A stretch of 64,000 nt of DNA, taken from the NCBI RefSeq assembly GCF_017744095.1, contig NZ_JAGHQX010000002.1:1-64000 (forward strand), read 5' to 3'. Made by a program: the position numbers and the translations under genes. The DNA comes from Shimia sp. R10_1. Lineage in GTDB: Bacteria; Pseudomonadota; Alphaproteobacteria; Rhodobacterales; Rhodobacteraceae. The notes below the pieces were generated by a model. The model was not told the origin of the DNA. It worked only from the letters and a program-made list of their open reading frames with translations, and made no database searches. Below, in pieces: positions 53,031 to 63,182 of this stretch (position 1 is its first letter; every line of letters starts with the position of its first letter).

Positions 53031-55952
53031 TCATTGCTCCGGGATCAGTATCTCGCGCTTGCCAACATGATTGGCCGGGCTCACCAGCCCCTCTTCTTCC
53101 ATCTGTTCAACAAGACGCGCGGCTTTGTTGTAACCAATCGCCAGCTTTCTCTGAATGTAAGAGGTGGAACACTTGCGATCTTGGATCACAATCGCCACTG
53201 CAGAATCATAAAGCGCATCTTCGCCATTTGTGTTCCCGCCTGTGTTCAGCCCAAGAACCGCGTCAATATCATCCGCTTTTCCCTCATCGGGGCCTTCAAC
53301 GACGCCGCCAATGTAATCAGGTGGGCCAAAGCTCTTGAGGTGGTTCACGATCTCCTCGACTTCTTCGTCACTGACAAACGGGCCGTGACACCGGGTGATC
53401 TTTGCACCGCCCGCCATATAGAGCATGTCCCCCATGCCCAAAAGCTGCTCAGCACCCATTTCACCAAGGATCGTGCGGCTGTCGACTTTTGACGTCACCT
53501 GGAATGAAATCCGTGTCGGGAAGTTCGCTTTGATCGTGCCAGTAATCACATCCACCGATGGGCGCTGCGTGGCCATGATCAGGTGAATACCTGAGGCACG
53601 CGCCATCTGTGCCAGACGTTGAATACAGGCCTCAATCTCCTTGCCCGCCACCATCATCAGGTCAGCCATCTCATCGACGATGACCACGATATAGGGCATT
53701 TTCTCCGGCACTATTTCTTCGGTTTCAAACACGGGTTCGCCGGTCTCATCGTCAAATCCAGTTTGGACCGTCCGGCTGAATGTCTCATCTTTGGAAAGTG
53801 CATCGCTTACACGGCTGTTGTAGCCATCAATATTGCGCACGCCCATTTTTGACATCTTGCGGTAGCGATCTTCCATCTCGCCCACGACCCACTTAAGCGC
53901 CACCACCGCCTTTTTAGGATCGGTCACAACAGGGGAGAGCAAATGCGGGATGCCATCATAGACGGATAGTTCGAGCATCTTTGGGTCGATCATGATCAAT
54001 CGACAATCTTCCGGTGTCAGACGGTAAAGCAACGATAAGATCATCGTATTGATTGCCACCGATTTCCCGGAACCTGTGGTCCCTGCGATCAACAAGTGCG
54101 GCATCTTTGCAAGATTGGCGACGACAGGATCCCCACCAATGTCTTTGCCCAGCGCAAGTGGCAGCTTCATGTTGCTGTCGCCAAAATCACGCGCTGCAAG
54201 GATCTCTCGCAACACCACCTTCTCGCGGTTCTCATTAGGCAGTTCGATGCCGATCACACTGCGGCCGGGAACTGTTGAAACACGCGCCGACAACGCAGAC
54301 ATCGAGCGCGCGATATCATCAGCCAAACCAATCACACGGCTCGCTTTCAAGCCCGGCGCAGGCTCAAGCTCATACATCGTCACAACCGGACCAGGCCGCA
54401 CACTGACGATCTCACCTTTGACGCCGTAGTCATCCAACACTGTTTCCAACATCCGCGCATTTTCTTCGAGCGCTTCATCACTCAAATGATGGCGCTTGAT
54501 GTCCAACGGGTTCTCCAACAGTCCAAGCGGTGGCAACTCGTATTGCGAATGCTGCTCTTCAAACGCCAAGGACGGCTGCGCCTCAGCCTGTGCACGGCTG
54601 GAAGGATGCATCACTTTGTTCTGTCGTGGTTGCACAACTTTCTTCGGTTCCGCGACCGGAATTGGGGCGATTGGCGCAGCAGCCGGCTGGGGCGGCATCT
54701 CCGGTTCTGGCTCGATTTCGAACTCAGATAGGGCAGGGTCATCCAATTCTTCGGCCACCACATCAAGTGCCGGTTCTGGCTGCGGCGCAATAGGCTGACC
54801 GCTGGACAGTGGAGGCTCCGCACGCAAACCGGCAATTGCCACCGCCACTTCTGGCTCCGGTGGTGCAACAAAGGTCGGCTGTTCGACATCCAGAACCAAA
54901 GGATCAGGCCCGCAACCGCGTCCCTTGGTCAATGGCTTGTCTTTGTGCAATTCAGGCGGCGCAACAGGCGCACCGCGTCGCGCACGAGAGCGCATAACAT
55001 CAGCGATTTTTGCACTAATCCGCGCCTCTTCCGGACGCTCATCGAAATCCTCAGCGAAAAGGTTCTCGACCAACTCCGGTTCTGGCATCTCTTCATGCGC
55101 TGGTTCCGCCCGCTTGATCAATGTCGGCAAACGCAGGCGAGGCTTTGGCTTTTCTGCCACAAGCTCTTCATTGAAGGCTTCAGTGTCATCGAGAACAGCG
55201 TCCTGCCAATCCGGTTCTGCGGCAAATGCGTCAGACTGTGCGGCCAGCTCGCGGCGTTCGTTCCGACGCTCTTGCGCAGCTTTGGCGGCCTGTACAGCAC
55301 CCGTTGCGCTGCGCCCGAGCAAGCGCATGAACGCATCGTAGGCAAGCACCAGACCAACCACCAGAGCGCGCGCCAGCCGGTTGAGTTCTGATCGTGTGAA
55401 ACCCAGCACAAACCCACCGACAAAAACAAATGCGAGCCCAGTCAAAAGTGACATGAATTTGACGCCAGCCTGCGCTCCGATCGGCAAAATTGTCAGAAGA
55501 GCACCCATGACCGTGTCGCCAAACAAACCACCAAGCCCGAAGGCATGGATCCAATTGCTCCCTGGCGTCAGAGTCGAAGCATAGATTGCGCCCAGCGCAA
55601 GCATGATGGGTGCAAAGATAGCGCGGCTTTGCACCCGTTCTTCGCCAATGTGCAATGCAAAACGCACACCCCATGCGCCAAAGATCAAAGACAGCCCCAG
55701 ACTTCCCCAGCCCACAATGATGAACAACGGTGCCGCAACAGAAGCACCCATGCGGCCAAGCATGTTTTGAACAGGGGCGTCCGTAACAGACAACCAACTT
55801 GGATCTGAGGGAGAGTAAGACAGGATCATCGCAGCTGACATCACCGCCAGTCCCAACAAAACGATCCCAATCAGTTCCTTACCGCGCTTTTCAACCGCCG
55901 CCTGAGTGTTGCTATCCAACAAAGGTCCGCGTCCTCTTGCCTGATATGCCAT
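53031..55952 (-). CDS. ftsK: DNA translocase FtsK
   Basis: A 973-residue septal DNA pump that clears chromosome ends during division. The N terminus has four membrane helices (about 25-195). A Pro/Glu-rich linker of about 250 residues (220-490) follows. The motor has Walker A GTTGSGKS at about 622-630 and Walker [13 protein letters not shown]. The C-terminal winged-helix gamma domain ([20 protein letters not shown]) reads the KOPS sequence. It starts 11 bp after the aminotransferase gene. The linker is the only poorly conserved part. Confidence 0.96.
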   Translation of the reverse strand: MAYQARGRGPLLDSNTQAAVEKRGKELIGIVLLGLAVMSAAMILSYSPSDPSWLSVTDAPVQNMLGRMGASVAAPLFIIVGWGSLGLSLIFGAWGVRFALHIGEERVQSRAIFAPIMLALGAIYASTLTPGSNWIHAFGLGGLFGDTVMGALLTILPIGAQAGVKFMSLLTGLAFVFVGGFVLGFTRSELNRLARALVVGLVLAYDAFMRLLGRSATGAVQAAKAAQERRNERRELAAQSDAFAAEPDWQDAVLDDTEAFNEELVAEKPKPRLRLPTLIKRAEPAHEEMPEPELVENLFAEDFDERPEEARISAKIADVMRSRARRGAPVAPPELHKDKPLTKGRGCGPDPLVLDVEQPTFVAPPEPEVAVAIAGLRAEPPLSSGQPIAPQPEPALDVVAEELDDPALSEFEIEPEPEMPPQPAAAPIAPIPVAEPKKVVQPRQNKVMHPSSRAQAEAQPSLAFEEQHSQYELPPLGLLENPLDIKRHHLSDEALEENARMLETVLDDYGVKGEIVSVRPGPVVTMYELEPAPGLKASRVIGLADDIARSMSALSARVSTVPGRSVIGIELPNENREKVVLREILAARDFGDSNMKLPLALGKDIGGDPVVANLAKMPHLLIAGTTGSGKSVAINTMILSLLYRLTPEDCRLIMIDPKMLELSVYDGIPHLLSPVVTDPKKAVVALKWVVGEMEDRYRKMSKMGVRNIDGYNSRVSDALSKDETFSRTVQTGFDDETGEPVFETEEIVPEKMPYIVVIVDEMADLMMVAGKEIEACIQRLAQMARASGIHLIMATQRPSVDVITGTIKANFPTRISFQVTSKVDSRTILGEMGAEQLLGMGDMLYMAGGAKITRCHGPFVSDEEVEEIVNHLKSFGPPDYIGGVVEGPDEGKADDIDAVLGLNTGGNTNGEDALYDSAVAIVIQDRKCSTSYIQRKLAIGYNKAARLVEQMEEEGLVSPANHVGKREILIPEQ

Positions 55953-55963
55953 ACTCCACCTCT

Positions 55964-57151
55964 TTACGCTTGTCCGTAGATGCAGCTGCGCAGCTTCGTC
56001 AGCGCCTCTGCCACTTCAGACTTTGGAGCCACCAACGCAGCTCTGATATACCCTTTACCCGGATTTAGCCCGTCAACATCGCGACTGAGATATGCTCCCG
56101 GCAACACACGTACCCCGGTTTCTGTCCAGAGTTTTATTGCAGCCTCTTCCCCATCGTCGACGGGCAACCACAGAAAAAAGCCTGCATCTGGGCTTTGATA
56201 GCCTTCGATGTCTGCGAAAATTTTATCAGCAAGGTCGAACTTTTCGCTGTAAAGACGACGATTTTCGATCACATGCGCTTCATCCTGCCAGACTTTGATC
56301 GACGCCATTTGCAGAGGTAGCGGCAGCGGCGCTCCAGAGTAGGAACGCAACTGTTTGATCCTGCGAATGCTCTCAGCGCCTCCGGCAACAAACCCGGAGC
56401 GCAGCCCAGCAAGGTTGCTGCGCTTGCTCAACGAATGGAAAATCAAAGCCCGGTCAGGATCCGCACCCATTTCTGTGGCGACCTGAAGCGCACCAGTTGG
56501 CGCTGCGTTGCGGTAGATTTCGGAATAGCATTCATCTGCAAAGATCTTGAAATCGTACTTTTCGGCCAGGCCAATCAGGTGTTTCCAATAGGCGCGGTCA
56601 GCAACGGCGCCTTGCGGGTTCGCGGGGGAACAGATGTAGGCAATGGCCACGCGCTCAAGCTGAGCTTCCGACAACTTCGAGAAATCAGGCAGGTGCCCAC
56701 TCTCTTCTGTCGCAGGCACAAACAAGGCTTCTGCACCAACAGCTTGTGCGGCGACGGCATACACTTGGTAAAACGGATTTGGCGTCAAGATTAGAGGCTG
56801 TGCACCGTTTTTGGTTTCCGGGCAAAGCGCCATTGCAGCGTTGTAAAGCCCTTCACGCGTCCCATTCAACGCCATCACCTGAGTTTCGGCATCCACTCTC
56901 ACCTCGTAACGACGCTCAATCCACTCGGCGATCGCGGCAAGTAGCTCTGGTGCGCCTTCATTTGGCGGATAGCGATTGAACGTCGCAGAATGTGCAACAA
57001 TTTCATCGGTGACCCAATCTGGGAACGCGTGTTTGGGTTCGCCAATCGTCATATGAACCACGGGGCCACCTGGCTCGAGATGGTCCAATAGCGCACGCAG
57101 ACGCGGGAATGCATAAGCCGGAAGGTTCGAAAACCGCTCGGGGAAAATCAT
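55964..57151 (-). CDS. dapC: Pyridoxal-phosphate aminotransferase, class I/II (DapC-like)
   Basis: A 395-residue fold-type I aminotransferase. The PLP lysine lies in [19 protein letters not shown] and the substrate-binding arginine is expected near the C terminus. It most resembles DapC-type N-succinyldiaminopimelate aminotransferases of the lysine pathway, but other amino-acid substrates are possible. The ATG at 57151 with GAGG upstream is preferred to one nine codons earlier. It is the first gene of an operon with ftsK and lolA. Confidence 0.82.
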   Translation of the reverse strand: MIFPERFSNLPAYAFPRLRALLDHLEPGGPVVHMTIGEPKHAFPDWVTDEIVAHSATFNRYPPNEGAPELLAAIAEWIERRYEVRVDAETQVMALNGTREGLYNAAMALCPETKNGAQPLILTPNPFYQVYAVAAQAVGAEALFVPATEESGHLPDFSKLSEAQLERVAIAYICSPANPQGAVADRAYWKHLIGLAEKYDFKIFADECYSEIYRNAAPTGALQVATEMGADPDRALIFHSLSKRSNLAGLRSGFVAGGAESIRRIKQLRSYSGAPLPLPLQMASIKVWQDEAHVIENRRLYSEKFDLADKIFADIEGYQSPDAGFFLWLPVDDGEEAAIKLWTETGVRVLPGAYLSRDVDGLNPGKGYIRAALVAPKSEVAEALTKLRSCIYGQA

Positions 57152-57335
57152 ATTCAACTGCCTCAAGTTCGGGATCATTGCGCCCCGTTTGGGCCCAAAC
57201 TAGCCAAAGCCTGACGGTGCGTCCACTAAAATGCCGGAGACATTCCCCCTTGTGACCTTCGCGCAACCCCGCGCTTAGACCCACGTGTCCGACAGGATGG
57301 ACACTGCCACAAAGCCGCGCTATGCCACGCGTGTT

Positions 57336-57815
57336 ATGGCCAAAAAGCAAAAGAACTCTGATCCGAACTACAAGGTGATCGCCGAGAATCGGCGGGCACG
57401 TTTTGACTACGCCATCGATGATGACATCGAGGTTGGCATTGTCTTGTCAGGATCTGAGGTGAAATCCCTGCGTAAAAAATCCGGCAACATCGCAGAAAGC
57501 TATGCTGCGGTGGAAGATGGCGAACTGTGGTTGGTGAACTCCTATATCGCACCGTATGAACGCGCTATGTTCCCACACCTAGAGCGGCGCAAGCGCAAGC
57601 TTCTGGTCAGCAAGAAACAGCTTTCTGACCTGTGGAGCGCGACCCAGCGCAAAGGTATGACCTTGGTTCCAATGGTGATGTACTTCAATCACAAAGGCTT
57701 TGTGAAAATGAAGATCGGCATCGCCAAAGGTAAGAAAAACCACGACAAACGGGCAACAGAAGCAAAACGTGACTGGGGCCGGCAGAAACAACGCCTGCTG
57801 CGTCACGGCGATTGA
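57336..57815 (+). CDS. smpB: SsrA-binding protein SmpB
   Basis: A 159-residue partner of tmRNA in trans-translation. The OB-fold core [19 protein letters not shown] and the C-terminal [20 protein letters not shown] that enters the mRNA channel are present. The ATG at 57336 fits the family start; the ribosome binding site is weak. Its end overlaps the opposing gene by 13 bp. No tmRNA gene was recognised in the window. Confidence 0.95.
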   Translation: MAKKQKNSDPNYKVIAENRRARFDYAIDDDIEVGIVLSGSEVKSLRKKSGNIAESYAAVEDGELWLVNSYIAPYERAMFPHLERRKRKLLVSKKQLSDLWSATQRKGMTLVPMVMYFNHKGFVKMKIGIAKGKKNHDKRATEAKRDWGRQKQRLLRHGD

Positions 57816-58525
57816 GTCCGCCTGAAGAGCTCCAGCCAACGCCTGTCTATTGCGGCAAGCTCTTTGGGATCGATCTGATCTAGAATTTCCCAATACCGCC
57901 CACTAGGCGCGCTGTACCCAAGGGCTGTTTCGGCATCTCGCAGCGCCTCGACATCGGATTGTGCCGCTGCAATGTTCACGCGTGTCTCTCCCAGATCCTT
58001 GACGTCTGCCCGTGGAAATACCAATCGGCTCTCCGCTGATGACAGGTTCACACAGGCACAGCCTACTTGCGCCGCCAGCAGGGCTAGGCGCGCGGATTTT
58101 CCTTCCAGATTTTGCAAAGACACATCATCGCGCAGAGGGTCCGCCGCCCCTGTTCCATAAAAATGGGTGTGCCCCTGTTTTGGATAGACCATGTCACAGC
58201 CAATGAACGCCAAAACGTCAGGCTGCAGTGCGCCAAGCGCCCAATACCCAGCCGTAAATGCCATTGTACCGCCAGCGAACAGAACGCCCCCAAAAGCATT
58301 GTTTTGCGGCACATACTCTGTATAGCGGATCACAGACTGCCCAGATGTCATTACCGGCGGATGCCGATCTTCGGGGAAATCCTCAGGGTAAATCACATGG
58401 CTCCAGTCGGGGCGAACCCGCCATGCATTGTTGATCACAACAATGTGGTCAAACAGCTTGGCGTCCCAATCCTTCGCCACTGGGGCGTTCGGACCACTAC
58501 CGATCACCAGAACAGTACCCGCCAT
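57803..58525 (-). CDS. Hypothetical protein with nucleotide-binding-like N terminus
   Basis: A 240-residue protein of no family I can name. The N terminus, [12 protein letters not shown], looks like a Rossmann-type glycine-rich loop. The middle has [12 protein letters not shown] followed by a HTHFYGTG segment. The layout recalls some glycosyltransferase-29-like or DUF115-like proteins, but this is only resemblance. The ATG at 58525 with GGGAG upstream begins the glycine loop; the longer frame adds 27 residues. It overlaps smpB tail to tail. Confidence 0.7.
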   Translation of the reverse strand: MAGTVLVIGSGPNAPVAKDWDAKLFDHIVVINNAWRVRPDWSHVIYPEDFPEDRHPPVMTSGQSVIRYTEYVPQNNAFGGVLFAGGTMAFTAGYWALGALQPDVLAFIGCDMVYPKQGHTHFYGTGAADPLRDDVSLQNLEGKSARLALLAAQVGCACVNLSSAESRLVFPRADVKDLGETRVNIAAAQSDVEALRDAETALGYSAPSGRYWEILDQIDPKELAAIDRRWLELFRRTQSP

Positions 58526-58724
58526 TTTGCAACGCTCCCAAGCTGACTTTTGTTTCAAGATAAACCGAGGACAGATACGACATTCAACCAAAAGTGGTTC
58601 ACTCATCGAATTTAGATTTGCGACCGACTTTTAGACGCCGGTATGGCCCAACGTTGCCCCGCCACTTGCCTCTTGCGGATGCGAGATGTAGGCAGTGTTT
58701 CTAGTGTTACTGGAAAGGGATGAG

Positions 58725-59579
58725 ATGAGCGACGATCCCAAGACATTGGTGTCCACGGAATGGCTGGCCGCCCACCTGAAAGACCCAGATCTCCGCATAC
58801 TGGACGGATCCATGTCACCGATTGGCATGGAAAACACCGCAGGCGCTGAATATCTGGAGCGCCACATCCCGGGCGCGCGCTATTTTGATATCGACGATAT
58901 CTCGGACGGGCGCAGCAACCTCCCTCACATGGTACCGCCTGTCGAAAAATTCATGTCACGTCTGCGCGCTATGGGGGTCGGAGACGGTCACCAAGTGGTG
59001 GTCTATGACAGCGCTGGCCTATTCTCGGCAGCACGCGTTTGGTGGCTTTTCAAACTAATGGGCCAAAACAACATCGCGGTGCTGGACGGCGGGCTTCCAA
59101 AATGGATCGCCGAGGGCCGCCCCACAGAAGACCTGCCACCGATCATTCGCGATCGACACATGACTGTGCGCCGTCAAAACCACATGGTGCGCGACGTAAC
59201 CCAAGTGTCACATGCCGCAAAACTTGGCGACCACGAAATCATTGACGCACGCGCCGCGGCACGCTTCCGTGGAGAGGCACCCGAACCGCGCGAGGGTCTG
59301 CGATCAGGTCATATTCCCGGTTCAAAGAACGTGCCTTTCACGTCGCTCCTCAATGAAAATGGCACGCTCAAAACTCCTGAAACGCTGCAATCCGTCTTCG
59401 AAAACGCAGGCGTCGATCTGAGCAAACCAGCCATTACAACCTGCGGCTCTGGCGTCACTGCAGCTGTCCTGTGCCTTGCAATGGAACGGTTCGGGAAAAC
59501 CGATCACTCCCTTTATGATGGATCATGGGCCGAATGGGGGGCGTTCCCCACAGTGCCCGTAGCAACCGGAGAAGCCTGA
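58725..59579 (+). CDS. sseA: Rhodanese-type sulfurtransferase (3-mercaptopyruvate sulfurtransferase-like)
   Basis: A 284-residue protein of two rhodanese domains. The catalytic cysteine lies in TTCGSGVTAAVL of the second domain; the CGSGVT loop is of the mercaptopyruvate-sulfurtransferase type. It moves sulfur from 3-mercaptopyruvate or thiosulfate to an acceptor. AAAGGG lies upstream of the ATG at 58725. Its stop overlaps the tyrB start by one base (TGATG). Confidence 0.9.
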   Translation: MSDDPKTLVSTEWLAAHLKDPDLRILDGSMSPIGMENTAGAEYLERHIPGARYFDIDDISDGRSNLPHMVPPVEKFMSRLRAMGVGDGHQVVVYDSAGLFSAARVWWLFKLMGQNNIAVLDGGLPKWIAEGRPTEDLPPIIRDRHMTVRRQNHMVRDVTQVSHAAKLGDHEIIDARAAARFRGEAPEPREGLRSGHIPGSKNVPFTSLLNENGTLKTPETLQSVFENAGVDLSKPAITTCGSGVTAAVLCLAMERFGKTDHSLYDGSWAEWGAFPTVPVATGEA

Positions 59580-60763
59580 TGCTCACCAATCTGAAAGAGC
59601 AGCCCAAAGACAAAATTCTCGGCCTCATGGCCATGTATCGCGAAGACCCAAGACCCACCAAAGTGGATCTGGGTGTTGGCGTGTACAAAAACGCCGAGGG
59701 GGTGACCCCCGTGATGCGCGCCGTGAAAGCAGCGGAGCGTAAGATTGTCGAAGAGCAGATCACCAAGGCGTATACCGGCTTGGCGGGGGATCCAGCTTAT
59801 GCGGACGCGATGATTGACATGCTGCTGGCTGGCAGCGTGGAACGCGACCGACTGGCGGCTGTGGCAACCCCAGGCGGCACTGGCGCCATTCGCCAAGCGT
59901 TCGAATTGATCAAGGTCGCCAACCCCAAGGCCCGTGTCTTTGTCTCTGATCCTACATGGCCCAACCATGTGAGCATCCTGAACTACCTCGGCATCGAAAT
60001 GGTGAAGTACCGCTATTTTGACGCGGAGACCCGTGGGGTGAATTTTGACGGCATGATGGAAGATCTGGCAGATGTGACCAGCAACGATGTCGTGTTGCTC
60101 CATGGCTGCTGTCACAACCCAACCGGCGCCAACCTCAATCTGACGCAATGGCAAACAGTGATCGACCTGATCACCGAAAAAGGCTGCACGCCGATGATCG
60201 ACATTGCCTATCAAGGCTTTGGCGATGGTCTGGAAGAAGATGCCGCCGCCACCCGCCTTGTGGCGCAGTCGGTGCCAGAGCTGCTGATCGCAGCGTCGTG
60301 CTCCAAGAACTTCGGCATCTATCGCGAACGCACCGGTCTGCTGATCGCAATGAGCGAAAAAGCCGAACAAACTGCCGTCGCGCAGGGCAACCTGAACCAC
60401 CTCAACCGCCAGAATTTCTCCTTCCCGCCCGACCATGGCGCACGGGTTGTGACCACGATTCTGACGGATCCGGAGCTCAAAGCAGACTGGATGGCAGAGC
60501 TGGAAGAAACCCGCCTCGGCATGCTCGCATTGCGCGAACAACTGGCAAGCGAACTGCAGCGCCTTTCAGGTTCCGATCGCTTCGGTTTCCTTGCGCAGCA
60601 CCGCGGCATGTTCAGTCAGGTGGGTACAACGCCGGACATGGTTGAAAAACTACGCGTCGACAACGCCATCTATATGGTTGGCGACAGCCGCATGAATATC
60701 GCTGGCCTGAACACCAATTCTGTTCCGGTTCTGGCCAAAGCCATCATCGACGCCGGCATCTAA
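59579..60763 (+). CDS. tyrB: Aromatic amino acid aminotransferase
   Basis: A 394-residue class I aspartate/aromatic aminotransferase (subgroup Ia). The PLP lysine lies in AASCSKNFGIYRERTG, and the start LGVGVYKNAEGVTPVM is typical of TyrB/AspC. It converts aromatic 2-oxo acids and aspartate. Its ATG overlaps the sulfurtransferase stop, so the two are co-translated. A strong terminator follows. Confidence 0.92.
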   Translation: MLTNLKEQPKDKILGLMAMYREDPRPTKVDLGVGVYKNAEGVTPVMRAVKAAERKIVEEQITKAYTGLAGDPAYADAMIDMLLAGSVERDRLAAVATPGGTGAIRQAFELIKVANPKARVFVSDPTWPNHVSILNYLGIEMVKYRYFDAETRGVNFDGMMEDLADVTSNDVVLLHGCCHNPTGANLNLTQWQTVIDLITEKGCTPMIDIAYQGFGDGLEEDAAATRLVAQSVPELLIAASCSKNFGIYRERTGLLIAMSEKAEQTAVAQGNLNHLNRQNFSFPPDHGARVVTTILTDPELKADWMAELEETRLGMLALREQLASELQRLSGSDRFGFLAQHRGMFSQVGTTPDMVEKLRVDNAIYMVGDSRMNIAGLNTNSVPVLAKAIIDAGI

Positions 60764-60774
60764 AATCACACCAC

Positions 60775-60815
60775 AACCGCGCCTTGGCATATCGCACAGG
60801 CGCGGTTTCTTTTTG
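60775..60815 (+). terminator. Terminator after tyrB
   Basis: AACCGCGCCT (60775-60784) pairs perfectly with AGGCGCGGTT (60798-60807), and TCTTTTT follows. Confidence 0.92.
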
Positions 60816-60825
60816 GAAAACACCC

Positions 60826-61284
60826 ATGTCTATCGACCACACATCACTCGCAGCCACCATCGCTTCACTGACTGAGGGGGAAACCGACACCGTATCACTG
60901 ATGGCCACAGTGACATGCGAAGTCCACCACGCAGACGATCGCTTTGACTGGACAGGTTTCTACCGCGTCGTCGCACCCGAACTTCTGAAAATCGGCCCCT
61001 ATCAGGGCGGACACGGCTGTCTGGTGATCCCTTTCTCGCGTGGCGTCTGCGGCGCGGCGGCGCGTACCGGCGAAACCCAACTTGTCCCAGACGTGGATGC
61101 CTTCCCCGGCCACATCGCATGCGCAAGCAGCACGCGCTCTGAGTTGGTCTTGCCCGTTTGGAATGGCAAAGGCGATCTGCTCGGGGTGTTTGACATCGAC
61201 AGCAATCAACCCGACGCCTTCACTCAGGAAGACGCGGATCAGCTGACGGCCATTCTCGCTGCCGCGTTTAAGAACGCAGCCTAA
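60826..61284 (+). CDS. GAF-domain free methionine-(R)-sulfoxide reductase-like protein
   Basis: A 152-residue single GAF domain of the fRMsr type (YebR in Escherichia coli). The catalytic region RGVCGAAARTGETQ and the later GHIACASSTRSELVLP keep two of the three family cysteines; the middle one is replaced. It would reduce free Met-R-O in oxidative stress. The start at 60826 matches the usual length. It is convergent with the RluA-family gene. Confidence 0.85.
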   Translation: MSIDHTSLAATIASLTEGETDTVSLMATVTCEVHHADDRFDWTGFYRVVAPELLKIGPYQGGHGCLVIPFSRGVCGAAARTGETQLVPDVDAFPGHIACASSTRSELVLPVWNGKGDLLGVFDIDSNQPDAFTQEDADQLTAILAAAFKNAA

Positions 61285-61287
61285 GTT

Positions 61288-61941
61288 TCAGAAGGGCGCT
61301 TTGGCGCGAAACGCCATGCCTTTCCCACTCTCAGGATGGCTGATCCGCAGCTCTTCTGAGTGCAGCATCAGTCGGGGGAACGCCAAGGCCTCCCCCTCCG
61401 CATAGAGCGGATCTCCCAGGATCACATGTCCAAGCGCCAGCATATGTACCCGCAACTGATGGCTGCGTCCGGTTTTGGGGCTCAGCCGCACGCGCGTCTC
61501 GCTCTCGCTCACCTTGAGGGCCCGCCAATCGGTGATCGCAGGTTTACCGTTCTCATGGTCCACCATCTGTCGCGGGCGATTGGGCCAGTCCACGATCAGC
61601 GGCAAGTCCACCGTGCCTGACTTCTCCGCCATCTTTCCCCAGACCCGCGCCACATAAGTCTTCTTGGTTTTGCGCTTTTCAAACTGCATAGACAGATTCC
61701 GCTGCGCGTGCGGCGTCAGCGCAAACACCATCACACCGGATGTATCTCGATCCAAACGATGCACAAGCAAGGCAGTCGGAAACGCCGCCTGCACCCGGCT
61801 GATCAGGCAATCAGAAAGATGATCCCCGCGCCCTGGCACCGACAGCAAGCCAGAGGGTTTATCGACCACAAGGATATCGCTGTCCTCATGTAAGATCACC
61901 AGAGGGTCTTGGGGCGGATCGTATGGCGTAATTTCTGTCAT
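61288..61941 (-). CDS. RluA family pseudouridine synthase without S4 domain
   Basis: A 217-residue RNA pseudouridine synthase. The catalytic LVHRLDRDTSGVMVFA and the KTYVARVWG strand are present, and there is no S4 domain. This is the layout of RluA, which modifies 23S rRNA U746 and some tRNA U32. The start could be 61941 or 61953; neither has a strong ribosome binding site. It is distinct from the RluC-type enzyme at 8676-9722. Confidence 0.87.
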   Translation of the reverse strand: MTEITPYDPPQDPLVILHEDSDILVVDKPSGLLSVPGRGDHLSDCLISRVQAAFPTALLVHRLDRDTSGVMVFALTPHAQRNLSMQFEKRKTKKTYVARVWGKMAEKSGTVDLPLIVDWPNRPRQMVDHENGKPAITDWRALKVSESETRVRLSPKTGRSHQLRVHMLALGHVILGDPLYAEGEALAFPRLMLHSEELRISHPESGKGMAFRAKAPF

Positions 61942-62047
61942 AGCGCCGGACATAGGGGTTTGACGCAACGTGGGCAACCCAACGTCAGCCTTGAGTTGCC
62001 CTGACAGATGCGCAGGCTACACGGGAAAGAGTAAGGGAGGACCACAA

Positions 62048-62458
62048 ATGCACCCCACAATCACCCGCATGCAAGAGGTTGTCGCCAAGGGCCATGAAGA
62101 GGACATAAAGGCGCTTTTGGCTGAAGATGTCACATTTCAGCCCCCCACATATTGGGCCACTTGGACTGGGCGCGACGCCGTCGCCGCCGTGCTTGGGCAC
62201 GTGGGGCAGGTGTTTGGCGCGTTTCGATATCGTCGCGTTATGGGAAATGAAAATGACTGGGCCTTGGAATTCCAGTGCAAAGTTGGCGACTTGGACTGTG
62301 TCGGCGTTGATCTGATCACACTTAATGAAGCAGGCGAAATTCAACATTTTGAAGTGGTGATGCGCCCATATAAGACCATCGGCGCCCTACGTGACGCTAT
62401 GAACAAACGCGTGATGACCGATGCACGCTTTCTAAAATTCAAAGACGCGTTGAGCTGA
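62048..62458 (+). CDS. NTF2/SnoaL-like fold protein
   Basis: A 136-residue protein with an NTF2-like cone: ITRMQEVVAKGHEEDIKALL at the start, then TFQPPTYWATWTGRDAV and IQHFEVVMRP. This fold serves small-molecule binding and some isomerases, and no function can be assigned. GGGAGGA precedes the ATG at 62048. It lies 4 bp before the SGNH hydrolase gene, so the two are probably co-transcribed. Confidence 0.8.
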   Translation: MHPTITRMQEVVAKGHEEDIKALLAEDVTFQPPTYWATWTGRDAVAAVLGHVGQVFGAFRYRRVMGNENDWALEFQCKVGDLDCVGVDLITLNEAGEIQHFEVVMRPYKTIGALRDAMNKRVMTDARFLKFKDALS

Positions 62459-62462
62459 CCGC

Positions 62463-63182
62463 ATGCGACCTGCCGCCGACCAGATCTTGCGGATCCCCTT
62501 AGCCCCGCTGCTTGCAGCGCAAGGATTGGGCGTGCGTCGACGCGCAAACACACTGCCCGAACCGCCCGGTGCTCGGCAGGGGCAAGCGGGCAAAGGCGCA
62601 CCATTGCGTTTGTTGATTGTTGGCGACAGCTCCGCTGCTGGCGTTGGCGCGCGCTCCCAAGACACGGCCTTGTCTGGCCAAGTTGTAAAAAACCTCGCAC
62701 AAGACTTTGATGTATCCTGGAAACTGATTGGCGAGAGCAGCATCACGACAACCGGCATGCTCAAACGCTTGGCGACTGTCCCACCAAGCGCGTTTGATGT
62801 GGCGATCACTGCGCTTGGTGTGAACGACGTGACCCGCGCGAGCAGCCGTGCCAAATGGGTGAAACGCCAGACCGAACTTGCAGAAGTGCTTTCTTCAAAA
62901 TTCGCAGTGCAAACGATTGTCGCCTCTGGGCTGCCCCCAATGGGCGCTTACCCGGAACTCCCTCAACCGCTGCGGTGGGTCTTGGGCGCGCACGCCAAAC
63001 GTCTTGACGATGCGTTGGCTGACCTTGCGGCGACGCATCGCCAGCTCACCCACCTCCCGCTGAACTTGCCATTCGAACCACGGTACCAGGCATCAGATGG
63101 CTATCACCCTTCAGAGGAAGCCTATACCATTTGGGCGGCAATGTTTGCAGATCACATCCGCGCACAACTGCCCCTTTCTTAG
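62463..63182 (+). CDS. SGNH/GDSL-type hydrolase
   Basis: A 239-residue protein with the block I motif LLIVGDSSAAGVG (catalytic Ser), block III AITALGVNDVT and block V DGYHPSEEAY with the catalytic Asp-His pair, as in the SGNH esterase/lipase superfamily. It may act on lipids or acylated sugars. No clear signal peptide is present. It begins 4 bp after the NTF2-like gene; its stop overlaps the rarD stop by 4 bp. Confidence 0.87.
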   Translation: MRPAADQILRIPLAPLLAAQGLGVRRRANTLPEPPGARQGQAGKGAPLRLLIVGDSSAAGVGARSQDTALSGQVVKNLAQDFDVSWKLIGESSITTTGMLKRLATVPPSAFDVAITALGVNDVTRASSRAKWVKRQTELAEVLSSKFAVQTIVASGLPPMGAYPELPQPLRWVLGAHAKRLDDALADLAATHRQLTHLPLNLPFEPRYQASDGYHPSEEAYTIWAAMFADHIRAQLPLS

